From assembly GCA_964527585.1 (NCBI GenBank), contig CAZGPE010000033.1, positions 1 through 11,933 on the forward strand: a stretch of DNA of 11,933 nt, written 5' to 3'. A program made the translations under genes and the position numbers. The notes below the pieces were generated by a model, which saw only the letters and a list, made by a program, of their open reading frames with translations, ran no database searches and had not been told where the DNA came from. Origin of the DNA: Fimenecus sp964527585 (GTDB lineage: Bacteria > Bacillota > Clostridia > Oscillospirales > Acutalibacteraceae). Below, in pieces: positions 1 to 6,899 of the stretch (the first letter of the stretch is position 1; each line of letters opens with the position of its first letter).

Positions 1-844
1 CGTGATAATCGGTATAAGCCTGATAAAGCTCCATAAGCGTAAATTCGGGGTTATGTCTTGTATCAAGACCTTCGTTTCTGAAAACTCTTCCGATTTCGTA
101 AACTTTCTCAAGTCCGCCTACAATAAGGCGTTTAAGGTAAAGTTCAAGAGAAATTCTAAGTTTAACATCCTCATCAAGAGCATTGAAGTGAGTTTCGAAA
201 GGTCTTGCGGCAGCACCGCCCGCATTTGAAACAAGCATAGGAGTTTCAACTTCCATAAATCCTTGTCCGTCAAGGTAACGGCGGATAGTGCTGATAATTT
301 TCGAACGGTTAATGAATGTCTGCTTAGATTCGGAATTCATTATAAGGTCAATATATCTTTGGCGGTATCTTGTATCGGTATTTGTAAGTCCGTGGTACTT
401 TTCGGGAAGAATCTGGAGACTTTTTGAAAGAAGTTCGATCGCAGTTGCGTGAATTGAAATCTCTCCGGTCTTGGTTTTGAAAACTTCACCTTTAAGACCT
501 ACGATATCGCCGATATCCATTTTCTTAAACGCTTTATATTCTTCCTCACCGACACAGTCTCTTGCTACATACGACTGAATATTACCGCTGAGGTCCTGAA
601 TATTACAAAAAGATGCCTTACCCATTACACGCTTGGACATAAGTCTTCCTGCAACCGTTACGCTTTTTCCTTCAAGAGACTCAAAGTTCTCTTTAACTTC
701 CGCACTGTGATGAGTTACATCATATTTGGTAATCTGAAAAGGGTCTTTGCCGTTTTCCTGCAAATCCTTAAGTTTTTCATATCTTATTTTACGAAGTTCG
801 TTTAAGTCCTGCTGAACTTCGTTATTAGTTGTTTGCTGTGCCAT
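1..844 (-). CDS. lysS: Lysyl-tRNA synthetase, class II (5' part, cut by window edge)
   Basis: Charges tRNA-Lys with lysine in the cytoplasm, using ATP. The 281 N-terminal codons are visible, a little over half of the roughly 490-500 residues usual for bacterial LysRS; the rest lies left of the window. An N-terminal OB-fold anticodon-binding domain occupies about residues 60-135 (VTVAGRLMSKRVMGKASF). It is followed by HGLTNTDTRYRQRYIDLI, then class II motif 1 near 178-205 (helix, then FMEVETPML) and motif 2 near 253-269 (FRNEGLDTRHNPEFT). This is near-diagnostic of LysRS. Translation starts at the ATG at 844, preceded by a GGAAG element about 8 nt upstream. It lies 58 nt downstream of greA on the same strand, so it is probably co-transcribed from the greA promoter, with a hairpin between the two genes. 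No T-box leader is visible. Confidence 0.97.
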   Translation of the reverse strand, partial: MAQQTTNNEVQQDLNELRKIRYEKLKDLQENGKDPFQITKYDVTHHSAEVKENFESLEGKSVTVAGRLMSKRVMGKASFCNIQDLSGNIQSYVARDCVGEEEYKAFKKMDIGDIVGLKGEVFKTKTGEISIHATAIELLSKSLQILPEKYHGLTNTDTRYRQRYIDLIMNSESKQTFINRSKIISTIRRYLDGQGFMEVETPMLVSNAGGAAARPFETHFNALDEDVKLRISLELYLKRLIVGGLEKVYEIGRVFRNEGLDTRHNPEFTLMELYQAYTDYH

Positions 845-863
845 ATTATCACTTCCGCTTTAT

Positions 864-890
864 TAAAAAATATGGGCGGAGTTGCCGCCC
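864..890 (-). terminator. Terminator-like hairpin between greA and lysS
   Basis: On the minus strand the greA-lysS gap holds a 6-bp all-G/C stem (GGGCGG/CCGCCC, plus-strand positions 874-879 and 885-890) with a 5-nt loop, followed by ATATTTTTT. This has the form of an intrinsic terminator, but it lies before lysS, whose own SD is only about 10 nt further on and for which I see no separate promoter. It is therefore more likely a partial terminator or an RNA-processing/stability hairpin that lowers lysS expression relative to greA. The stem is short, so its strength is uncertain. Confidence 0.5.
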
Positions 891-902
891 GCTGATTTTT
901 GT

Positions 903-1370
903 TTATGAAATCGACTTAACGACAAAAGTCAAAACTCCGATCGGAGCTTCAACCTGAACGCTCTCACCGACTTTTTTTCCTAAAAGAGCTTTACCTACGG
1001 GAGATTCATCGGAAATTTTCCCGTCATCGGGATCAGCCTGAGCATAACCGACGATTTTATATGAAAGATCTATTCCGTCTTCATTGGTAATAACAACACT
1101 TGAACCGATATGGATTGCTTCGGTTCCCATAGAACTTTCATCAAATACTTTTGCGTTTTTAAGCATTGATTCAAGTTCACTGATTCGAGCTTCAAGTTTA
1201 GCCTGATCGCTCATTGCCTCATCATATTCGGCGTTTTCGGAAAGGTCGCCGTAACTTCTTGCGACTTTAATCTTTTCGGCAGCCTCTTTACGACCTTCTG
1301 TTTTAAGATTTTCAAGTTCTTCCTGTAACTGTTTATAGCCCTCGGCATTAAGCAAAGTTTCCTGTAACAT
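903..1370 (-). CDS. greA: Transcription elongation factor GreA
   Basis: Rescues backtracked RNA polymerase by stimulating cleavage of the extruded RNA 3' end; acts in the secondary channel of the polymerase. At 155 residues it matches the usual length of about 157. The N-terminal coiled-coil hairpin covers residues 1-75, with the tip motif GDLSENAEYDEA at 41-52 carrying the acidic residues (Asp42, Glu45) that act at the polymerase active site. The C-terminal FKBP-like domain has the family signature SDESPVGKALLGKKVGE at about 120-136. The ATG at 1370 has a strong AAAGGAG site 8 nt upstream. A consensus promoter lies just upstream, and lysS follows on the same strand. Nothing degenerate is seen; greA next to lysS is a common clostridial arrangement. 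Confidence 0.97.
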   Translation of the reverse strand: MLQETLLNAEGYKQLQEELENLKTEGRKEAAEKIKVARSYGDLSENAEYDEAMSDQAKLEARISELESMLKNAKVFDESSMGTEAIHIGSSVVITNEDGIDLSYKIVGYAQADPDDGKISDESPVGKALLGKKVGESVQVEAPIGVLTFVVKSIS

Positions 1371-1414
1371 TTTATAAAAACTCCTTTCGGCTTTTTGCTC
1401 ATATACGGATAAAT

Positions 1415-1443
1415 ATTATAAGTTAAAAATCAATTATTGTCAA
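1415..1443 (-). promoter_or_regulatory. Perfect-consensus housekeeping promoter for greA-lysS
   Basis: On the minus strand TTGACA (plus positions 1438-1443) is separated by exactly 17 nt from TATAAT (1415-1420), ending about 45 nt upstream of the greA ATG. Both hexamers match the sigma-A consensus fully and the spacing is optimal. The -35 element lies about 18 nt downstream of the stop codon of the 260-residue gene, so greA-lysS can be transcribed independently of that gene. Strong constitutive transcription is inferred. Confidence 0.88.
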
Positions 1444-1461
1444 TAGAACCGAGGACTAATT

Positions 1462-2244
1462 TTATCCAAAAACCAAAACATTTTCATACACCGAGTTCAG
1501 TTTTTCATACTTTGTTAATTGCAATTCTTTTACCGCACAGGTTTCATACAAAGCAGCGGCAAAAAGTAAAGTATCTATTCCCTCGGGACAGAGTCGGGAA
1601 TATTTTTTATCAAGGCAAATTCCATCGCCTTTTAGCACATCCCATCTGTTTTCCGATTTTTTTACAAGTACGGAATTATTGAAAAATCGGTTAAAATCAT
1701 TATCCGGTGAAAGAATCAAATCACATTTTTCAAGAACATTTTCATTTGACGAAACAACAAGAGACAAACCGTATTTCTCGTATAAAAAATCGCTGATTTT
1801 AGCGTAAATATTTTCATTTTTACTATACACCCTGATTTCTCCGGCAAAGTTAACAAATCTTTCCGTATGCGAAGCAAAAGCGCCTCTAAGATCTCTGATT
1901 CCGAAAACGGTTCTGTTATCGGTTCCGATTTTTTTCAAATATTCTTCGGCACAGTTAACGGTCATTAAATTAGGAAAAACGGTCGGCTTAAACAAATGTA
2001 AATTCCGTGTGTTTTTTATCGAAAAACCTTTTGCCAAAATAACCGCTCTTGCAGACGAACCGAGTAATTTAGCGACATTCTCATAGTTCTCCCCGCACTG
2101 ATTTTCATATATTTCAAGAGTATAAAACGGTGCGGCACCTACAATGTTAATTCTTTCCATTTTAGGATTCGGCGGAGATAACCGATTTTTCAATCTCTTA
2201 AAAAAATTGCTTTCTTCCGGTTTTATATTCAAAATCGAAAACAC
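1462..2244 (-). CDS. Unrecognised 260-residue protein
   Basis: I do not recognise this family. It has no signal peptide or membrane segment and looks cytosolic. Short hydrophobic beta-strands (INIVGAAPF, ARAVILAKGF, TVFGIRDL, GEIRVYSKN, LSLVVSSN, CDLILSPD) alternate with helices, which suggests an alpha/beta, possibly Rossmann-like, fold without a clear GxGxxG loop. The longest frame opens with GTG at 2244, which has a good GAGGTG SD 7 nt upstream. That SD lies inside the 3' arm of the preceding terminator hairpin, so initiation may be blocked when the hairpin forms. An internal ATG at 2160 (residue 29) coincides with the first predicted strand but lacks an SD. The gene follows the S41-like gene by 53 nt and precedes greA on the same strand. 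Codon use resembles its neighbours, so it is probably a real gene. Confidence 0.75.
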   Translation of the reverse strand: MFSILNIKPEESNFFKRLKNRLSPPNPKMERINIVGAAPFYTLEIYENQCGENYENVAKLLGSSARAVILAKGFSIKNTRNLHLFKPTVFPNLMTVNCAEEYLKKIGTDNRTVFGIRDLRGAFASHTERFVNFAGEIRVYSKNENIYAKISDFLYEKYGLSLVVSSNENVLEKCDLILSPDNDFNRFFNNSVLVKKSENRWDVLKGDGICLDKKYSRLCPEGIDTLLFAAALYETCAVKELQLTKYEKLNSVYENVLVFG

Positions 2245-2279
2245 AAAAAAACACCTCGCATACTAAAATGTATGCGAGG
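2245..2279 (-). terminator. Strong intrinsic terminator after the ftsEX operon
   Basis: A perfect 10-bp stem (CCTCGCATAC, plus 2254-2263, pairing with 2270-2279) with a 6-nt loop is followed on the minus strand by TG and then seven T residues (plus 2245-2251). It starts 18 nt after the stop codon of the S41-like gene. This is a textbook rho-independent terminator closing ftsE-ftsX-M23-S41. The T tract ends directly at the GTG start of the next gene, and the 3' arm contains that gene's SD. Confidence 0.9.
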
Positions 2280-2297
2280 CATAAGAATTATATAATG

Positions 2298-3503
2298 TTA
2301 ATTTTCTCCCACAAGAATGTTGTATGCTTTTTGATACTGATCATCTTCGCTCTGAGAGAGTATTGCAAGTTTCACCTGCTTCGAGGAATCGAGATTAACT
2401 TCATAATCGGGTATAAGCCCTACCGTATTATATGAAGAGCTGACATAAGGCTTTATTTCCGCAACGGTAAGAATCAACGCTCCGCCGTCGCTCAACTGAT
2501 AAGCTTTCTGCATTGTACCGTTACCCGCCGTTACCGTACCGACAATCTGAGCCTTTCCGAAGTCCCGCAAATCGCAGGCAAAAAGTTCAGCCGCACCCGA
2601 TGTTTCACCGTTAACAAGAACCATCATTTGCATTGATACGCTGTCAGCATCGGCTGTAAATGTATCAATAACTTCTCCGTCTTTGTTTACGGCGGTTGCA
2701 AGCGCTCCGCTGCCTTCACTTGCTACGGGAACAAGCACATCTAAAGTTTTTGCCGCATATTCCACGGTTCCGTTTGAAGTCGAACGAAGGTCGAAAATAA
2801 CGCTTACCGCACCTTGATTACTTACTTCTTTTATCGCTTTTTTCAACTGTGAAGCAGTAGTGGAATAAAAGTCGGTGATTTTAATATAAGCGACCGAACC
2901 GTTAACGCTGTAATATACAGACTGCGCCGTATAGCCTTTAACAACACCTACAGACTGTTCAACGCCGTCGTGGACAAACCTTACGGTAACGCTTGTAAGT
3001 TTTCCGCCCGTAAGTTTCGCCATAAGTTCATTGTAATTATATGCCGTAACAGGTTCTTCGTCAATTTCGATAATTTTATCGCCTTTTGAAATTCCGCTCT
3101 GTGCCGCAGGCGAATTTTCTGAAACTTCGGCAGCATAAATCGCCGTTTCCGATTCATCATAATAGGCAATTATTCCGATTCCGACTTTTTCACCGTCAAG
3201 TTCGTTTTTATATGTCTCATATTCGGAAGCGGTAAGATATTTACTGTATTTATCTCCGAGTCCCAAAGCATATCCGTCGGACAGTTCGGTATTCAAGAGC
3301 ATTTCGTTTACCGTTCCGTAGTAATTTGTACGAACGATATTGTCAATTTCCGAAATATAAGAATACATTTGAGCTCTGTTGGGCAAATCTTTTATAAGAC
3401 TGTTGTATGTTCTCATCGAGAGAGACATGGTAATCGCAACGGTAATCGCAACCGCAATAAGCGTCGTCGCAAGAGAAACACCCAATGGAATTTTTCTGTT
3501 CAT
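2298..3503 (-). CDS. Membrane-anchored PDZ/S41-family protein, probably non-catalytic (CtpA/CtpB-like)
   Basis: The protein has an N-terminal signal anchor (about residues 7-28), a PDZ domain (about 104-190, with GIGIIAYYD and SPAAQSGISKGDKIIEID) and an S41 core (about 200-370), as in carboxy-terminal processing proteases. At 401 residues it is of normal length. The catalytic region differs from active relatives. Where these have xxSAxE with the nucleophile three residues before Glu, this protein reads TSGAAE (301-306), putting Gly303 at the Ser position. Exactly 25 residues later, where the GKGxxQ lysine is expected, it reads GNGTMQ (Asn328); Gln332 is kept. The DLRxNPGG motif is DLRSTSNG (238-245). 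I therefore infer loss of peptidase activity with retention of the fold and PDZ domain. The ATG has a GAGGTG SD. The gene lies 16 nt after the M23 gene and is the last of the ftsEX operon. Confidence 0.9.
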   Translation of the reverse strand: MNRKIPLGVSLATTLIAVAITVAITMSLSMRTYNSLIKDLPNRAQMYSYISEIDNIVRTNYYGTVNEMLLNTELSDGYALGLGDKYSKYLTASEYETYKNELDGEKVGIGIIAYYDESETAIYAAEVSENSPAAQSGISKGDKIIEIDEEPVTAYNYNELMAKLTGGKLTSVTVRFVHDGVEQSVGVVKGYTAQSVYYSVNGSVAYIKITDFYSTTASQLKKAIKEVSNQGAVSVIFDLRSTSNGTVEYAAKTLDVLVPVASEGSGALATAVNKDGEVIDTFTADADSVSMQMMVLVNGETSGAAELFACDLRDFGKAQIVGTVTAGNGTMQKAYQLSDGGALILTVAEIKPYVSSSYNTVGLIPDYEVNLDSSKQVKLAILSQSEDDQYQKAYNILVGEN

Positions 3504-3519
3504 TTATAACACCTCAAAT

Positions 3520-4818
3520 TTAATCGGGAAGCGAAGGAATCCAATTTTCAGGATTTATTCTCGTTCCGTTTTGCCAAACCTCAAAATGAAGATGGGCGCC
3601 GTATGAGTTTCCGGTATTACCGACATAAGCGATAACCTGTCCCTGTTTTACATGATCGCCTTTTGAAACAATCATTTTACTGCAATGCGCATAACGGGTA
3701 TATACACCGTTTCCGTGATCAATATAAACATTAAGACCCCAACTCCAATGGCTTTCGGCGGAATAAACGGTACCGTCTGCCGCCGCTCTGATTTCCTTGC
3801 CCATTGTAGAGCCTGTACCTCTTGTACAAATATCAACACCTTTATGCCCTTTATTTCCGTAATGTTGGGAAATGTACGCATTACTATACTGCAAAGGACA
3901 TATCATTCCTTTTGAAGAAACGGGATAGTTGCCGATACTTGAAGTGCCGCCGCCGTTACCGAGCGAACCTGTACCGCCCGTCATTCCGTCGGCCTTTGTT
4001 TTATCGTATTCAGCCTGAGCTTTTTTGATTTTTTCCATCTCCGCTCTGTATTCTGCGGAAGACTGATCGAGATTATAAAGAATCGAATTATAAGACTGAA
4101 CTTTTTTCTCGATTTTCGTCTGCTTTGCATCAACCGAATTTCTCGCAGACTGTACCTGTGCTCTCGATTCAACGATTTTTGCTCTTTCGCTTTCAATTGC
4201 CGACTGCTTTTCAACCTGTTCGTTTTTCTGCGAATCAAGTTGTTCTACAAGTTCGTTTGAACGGTCGATTTGTTCATTGAGTTCCGCAACAAGAGCATTG
4301 TCGTGCTTGGCAACGCTGCTTAAAAGTTCAAGCCTTGTAAGGAACGATTCGAAATCCGATGCACCGAGTAAAATTTCAAGCGTCGAAGTCTCACCCGCCA
4401 TATATGAAGCTCTCATTCTCTGCGCAAGAACTTCATAAGTATCTTCGATTTGGAGATTGAGTTTTTCGATTTCGATATTTGTTTGATTTATGCTTTCATC
4501 AAGTTTTGCGATTTCGCTTTCATATTGATTAATTATCGCATCATATCCCGCTATTTCGGCATTGAGCGAATCAATTTGAGCGTTATAAACATCAATTTGT
4601 TCTTGCAAAGCCGCAATTTCCTGATTAAGTTCGTTAACGGTTTTCTGACTGTCCTCTTTTTTTGCATTGTTGGCATCTATCTTAGATTCAAGCGCATCAA
4701 TCTCCGCTTGGAAGTCCCTTTCGGCAAAAGCGTTAAAAGAAACGCTTGAAATAACGATAACAATACAAAGTACAACAGAAAAAATCTTATGGCCGAGCGT
4801 TAAACCGATTTTACTCAT
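3520..4818 (-). CDS. Exported coiled-coil M23 (LytM) peptidoglycan hydrolase, FtsEX partner (EnvC/PcsB-like)
   Basis: Predicted to cleave or activate cleavage of septal peptidoglycan outside the membrane under FtsEX control. It has a signal peptide (residues 1-32, ending FNAFA) and a long coiled coil (about 35-270) rich in Asn, Gln, Glu and Ile/Leu. The segment MRASYMAGETSTLEILLGAS near 135-154 recalls the PcsB/CwlO N-terminal family. A Gly/Ser linker (about 278-303) leads to a C-terminal LytM domain (about 304-432). The zinc and catalytic residues look complete: His325 and Asp329 in HKGVD, His378 in YAH, and HLH at 409-411. Unlike E. coli EnvC, whose LytM site is degenerate, this one appears active. 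It overlaps ftsX by 8 nt (ATGAGTAA) and has an AAAGGAG site about 11 nt upstream, indicating translational coupling. Confidence 0.93.
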   Translation of the reverse strand: MSKIGLTLGHKIFSVVLCIVIVISSVSFNAFAERDFQAEIDALESKIDANNAKKEDSQKTVNELNQEIAALQEQIDVYNAQIDSLNAEIAGYDAIINQYESEIAKLDESINQTNIEIEKLNLQIEDTYEVLAQRMRASYMAGETSTLEILLGASDFESFLTRLELLSSVAKHDNALVAELNEQIDRSNELVEQLDSQKNEQVEKQSAIESERAKIVESRAQVQSARNSVDAKQTKIEKKVQSYNSILYNLDQSSAEYRAEMEKIKKAQAEYDKTKADGMTGGTGSLGNGGGTSSIGNYPVSSKGMICPLQYSNAYISQHYGNKGHKGVDICTRGTGSTMGKEIRAAADGTVYSAESHWSWGLNVYIDHGNGVYTRYAHCSKMIVSKGDHVKQGQVIAYVGNTGNSYGAHLHFEVWQNGTRINPENWIPSLPD

Positions 4819-5725
4819 TGTTAACGATGCTCCTTTGCTCTTTAAGATACTTGTTCATTGAAACCATACTTCCGAAGCTTCCCGTTATAACGCCGATTGC
4901 TATATAAGATCCGAAAATATACCAAACATACGAAAGGAAGGGAACGAAACTGAATCCGAGCATACTGATTACGGATGAGAACGCATAAATTATCAATTCA
5001 TACAATCCCCAAAGAACCAATACGGAAACAACACTTGAAATTATACCCAACAGTACGCCTTCGATTAAGAACGGCCAGCGTATAAATCCGTTTGTCGCTC
5101 CTACCGCTTTCATTATGTTTATTTCAAGTTTCCTTGAGAACATGGTAATTCTGATAGTATTCGAAATAATAAACAGCGCAACAAGGAAAAGCATTAACAC
5201 AAGTCCGGCGCTTACAATCGTTACCGCCCGCCTTATTGAAACAAGTTTCGATGCAAGATCGCTGTTTTCACGGACACTGTAAACATTATCGAGAGTTTTT
5301 ATCGACTCTACAGTTTGAGAAAAAGCCGCTAAATCAACAACCGTTACTTTATATGCATCCGGAAGCGGACTTGATGTAAATCCGTCAAAAAGTGCGGAAT
5401 CTCCGCCCATTATCTCGATTTGGCGCTCAAATGCATCCTCTTTCGGAACAAACTCGCAACTTGCAATATTATCAAGACTTTCAAGATCGAATTTGAGTTG
5501 CGAAGTTTCCAAATCGCTCGCTTCGTCGTTTACATAAACCATAACAACATTCTGCGATTCGACAATATCAAGCAAAGAGTTTATGTTAAAATAAGCCATT
5601 GCGCCGATGCCGATAATTATCAAACACGCCATAAGAACCGTAATCGAAGCAATTGACATCATTCGGTTTACCCAAACATTGCGAAAACCTTCTTTTGTTA
5701 AATATTTAAGAGAAGATCCTTTCAT
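4811..5725 (-). CDS. ftsX: Cell division protein FtsX (type VII ABC permease)
   Basis: Membrane half of the FtsEX complex, which passes ATP-driven conformational change to an extracellular hydrolase at the division site. The 304 residues contain four predicted membrane segments (about 24-45, 168-190, 220-245 and 267-290). A large extracellular loop (about 46-165) between the first two is the known docking site for coiled-coil partners. The conserved cytoplasmic signature KLEINIMKAVGATNGFIRWP (199-218) and the following EG are typical of FtsX. The ATG overlaps the ftsE stop by 4 nt (ATGA) and has a strong GGGAGGTG SD 7 nt upstream. The overlapping M23 gene next to it is the obvious partner. 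Confidence 0.96.
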   Translation of the reverse strand: MKGSSLKYLTKEGFRNVWVNRMMSIASITVLMACLIIIGIGAMAYFNINSLLDIVESQNVVMVYVNDEASDLETSQLKFDLESLDNIASCEFVPKEDAFERQIEIMGGDSALFDGFTSSPLPDAYKVTVVDLAAFSQTVESIKTLDNVYSVRENSDLASKLVSIRRAVTIVSAGLVLMLFLVALFIISNTIRITMFSRKLEINIMKAVGATNGFIRWPFLIEGVLLGIISSVVSVLVLWGLYELIIYAFSSVISMLGFSFVPFLSYVWYIFGSYIAIGVITGSFGSMVSMNKYLKEQRSIVNNE

Positions 5726-6684
5726 TCCCGTGCACCTCCCTGCTTTCCGTCGGAGGTGTTAAGATAAATCGAATAATCAATATCATCCTCGGCGGTATCA
5801 TCGGCATCAACGCCGTAATTCGAAATGAAATCTTCAAGTTCACTGTCGGACATCGGCGGTGCATAATATGAAGTAATTTTATCTTCGGGAATTTCAATAT
5901 CTTCCCTGCTTGTCTTTTCCAAAAATTCAGCCTTTTCGTTATTTTCGACGGTTTTTGCTTTTTTTAAGGATGAGGGATGTTCGGCTTCGTATTTGGAATA
6001 ATCATCCGGCAGTTTATCCGCATCCACCGTATCGGAAACAACATAACCCTGGTCAATTGTAATTACTCGGTGATGGAAATGACGGACAAGATTATGTTCA
6101 TGCGTTACCATTACAATTGTTGTTCCGCTTGCGTTTATATGGTTGAGCAAATCAACAATTTCATAAGACATTTCCGGGTCTATATTTCCGGTCGGTTCGT
6201 CGGCGATTATAAGTCCCGCATTATTTACTAATGCACGGGCAAGAGCAACTCTCTGCTGTTCACCGCCCGAAAGTTGAGTCGGATACTGTCTTGCTTTCGA
6301 AGAAAGACCGACAAGACTTAATATGTAAGGAACTCTTTTCCGAATTTCTTTTTCTTTTGCGCCGATTACTCTCATTGCGAACGCAACATTATCGTAAACG
6401 GTCATTTTCGGAATCAATCGGAAATCCTGAAAAACAATACCGAGCGTTCTGCGGAACATCGGAATTTGCTTTTTCTTCATTTTATTAAGATTGAACCCGT
6501 TTATTATTACAGTGCCTTTATTAGCCACCTGTTCACGCATCATAATTTTAAGAAATGTGCTTTTTCCCGCACCCGAAGCTCCGACAATAAAGACAAATTC
6601 GCCGTCTTCGATTTTTAAGCTTACATTTTTCAATGCTTCGGTTCCGTTATCGTATGTCTTTGAGACATTATCAAATTCTATCAT
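5722..6684 (-). CDS. ftsE: Cell division ATP-binding protein FtsE with long acidic C-terminal tail
   Basis: ATPase subunit of FtsEX on the cytoplasmic side of the membrane. All ABC motifs are intact: Walker A GASGAGKST (35-43), Q-loop Gln86 in VFQDFRLIPKMTVYDNV, signature LSGGEQQR (138-145), Walker B LIIADEPTG (158-166) and switch His195. The FQDFRL and MTVYDNVAF motifs are specific to FtsE. The protein has 320 residues, whereas typical FtsE has about 220-230. The extra part, about residues 223-320, begins DADKLPDDYSKYE, is strongly acidic and looks disordered, with a central Lys-rich patch and a conserved-looking segment YYAPPMSDSELEDFISNYG. The role of this tail is unknown. It is the first gene of the four-gene operon, with a promoter and hairpin leader just upstream. 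Confidence 0.96.
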   Translation of the reverse strand: MIEFDNVSKTYDNGTEALKNVSLKIEDGEFVFIVGASGAGKSTFLKIMMREQVANKGTVIINGFNLNKMKKKQIPMFRRTLGIVFQDFRLIPKMTVYDNVAFAMRVIGAKEKEIRKRVPYILSLVGLSSKARQYPTQLSGGEQQRVALARALVNNAGLIIADEPTGNIDPEMSYEIVDLLNHINASGTTIVMVTHEHNLVRHFHHRVITIDQGYVVSDTVDADKLPDDYSKYEAEHPSSLKKAKTVENNEKAEFLEKTSREDIEIPEDKITSYYAPPMSDSELEDFISNYGVDADDTAEDDIDYSIYLNTSDGKQGGARE

Positions 6685-6724
6685 TTATTCATCAACCTCA
6701 CTTTCCCGTTCAGTCAAAAATATA

Positions 6725-6760
6725 AGGCAGTAACGAGCAAAATAGCCCAATTTACTGCCT
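6725..6760 (-). promoter_or_regulatory. Hairpin in the ftsE leader (possible attenuator or 5' stabiliser)
   Basis: On the minus strand AGGCAGTAA (plus 6752-6760) pairs perfectly over 9 bp with TTACTGCCT (plus 6725-6733). Inside the loop a second stem, GGGC/GCTC with one G-U pair, extends the structure. The 3' arm is followed by TATATTTTTG, so it resembles a weak intrinsic terminator about 40 nt before the ftsE ATG. The expected transcription start falls at about 6757, so the transcript would begin with this stem. Either transcription attenuation or 5'-end protection is possible; the sequence does not decide between them. Confidence 0.5.
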
Positions 6761-6763
6761 ATA

Positions 6764-6792
6764 ATTATAACATAAATATGTCAACTTGTAAC
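6764..6792 (-). promoter_or_regulatory. Probable promoter of the ftsE-ftsX-M23-S41 operon
   Basis: On the minus strand a perfect TATAAT (plus 6764-6769) has GTTACA (plus 6787-6792; four of six consensus bases) 17 nt upstream. A perfect TTGACA also occurs (plus 6779-6784), but only 9 nt from that -10, so it cannot pair with it; its alternative -10 would be a poor TAGGCA. The TATAAT is the most convincing element and lies about 80 nt before ftsE. Confidence 0.6.
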
Positions 6793-6837
6793 GATTTTTA
6801 AGAAAAATTAACAATATTCGTAACATTGAACAAAAAC

Positions 6838-6877
6838 ACCGAAAATAAATATGCAAGATATACAATATATTGTCGGT
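6838..6877. terminator. Weak bidirectional terminator-like inverted repeat after the CdaR-type gene
   Basis: ACCGA (6838-6842) and TCGGT (6873-6877) form a 5-bp stem around a long A/T-rich loop that itself contains the palindrome CAATATATTG. On the minus strand the structure is followed by GTTTTTGTT, and on the plus strand by TTTTATTG. It sits where a terminator for the regulator gene (stop at 6900) is expected, but the stem is weak. The surrounding 215-nt gap otherwise holds only the ftsE promoter and leader. Confidence 0.3.
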
Positions 6878-6899
6878 TTTTATTGATTGTCTACCGCAA

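Noticed and set aside
2..229. Plus-strand frame opposite lysS
   Set aside because: It is antisense to codons for conserved LysRS motif 2, has no SD, and its translation is not protein-like.
845..902. T-box or other tRNA-responsive leader before lysS
   Set aside because: The gap is only 58 nt, far too short for a T-box, and holds a single short hairpin without the T-box motif.
2298..3503. S41-like gene as a decayed pseudogene
   Set aside because: The frame is intact at full length, has a strong SD and normal codon use, and keeps its PDZ domain and anchor; selective loss of catalytic residues fits a functional pseudoprotease better.
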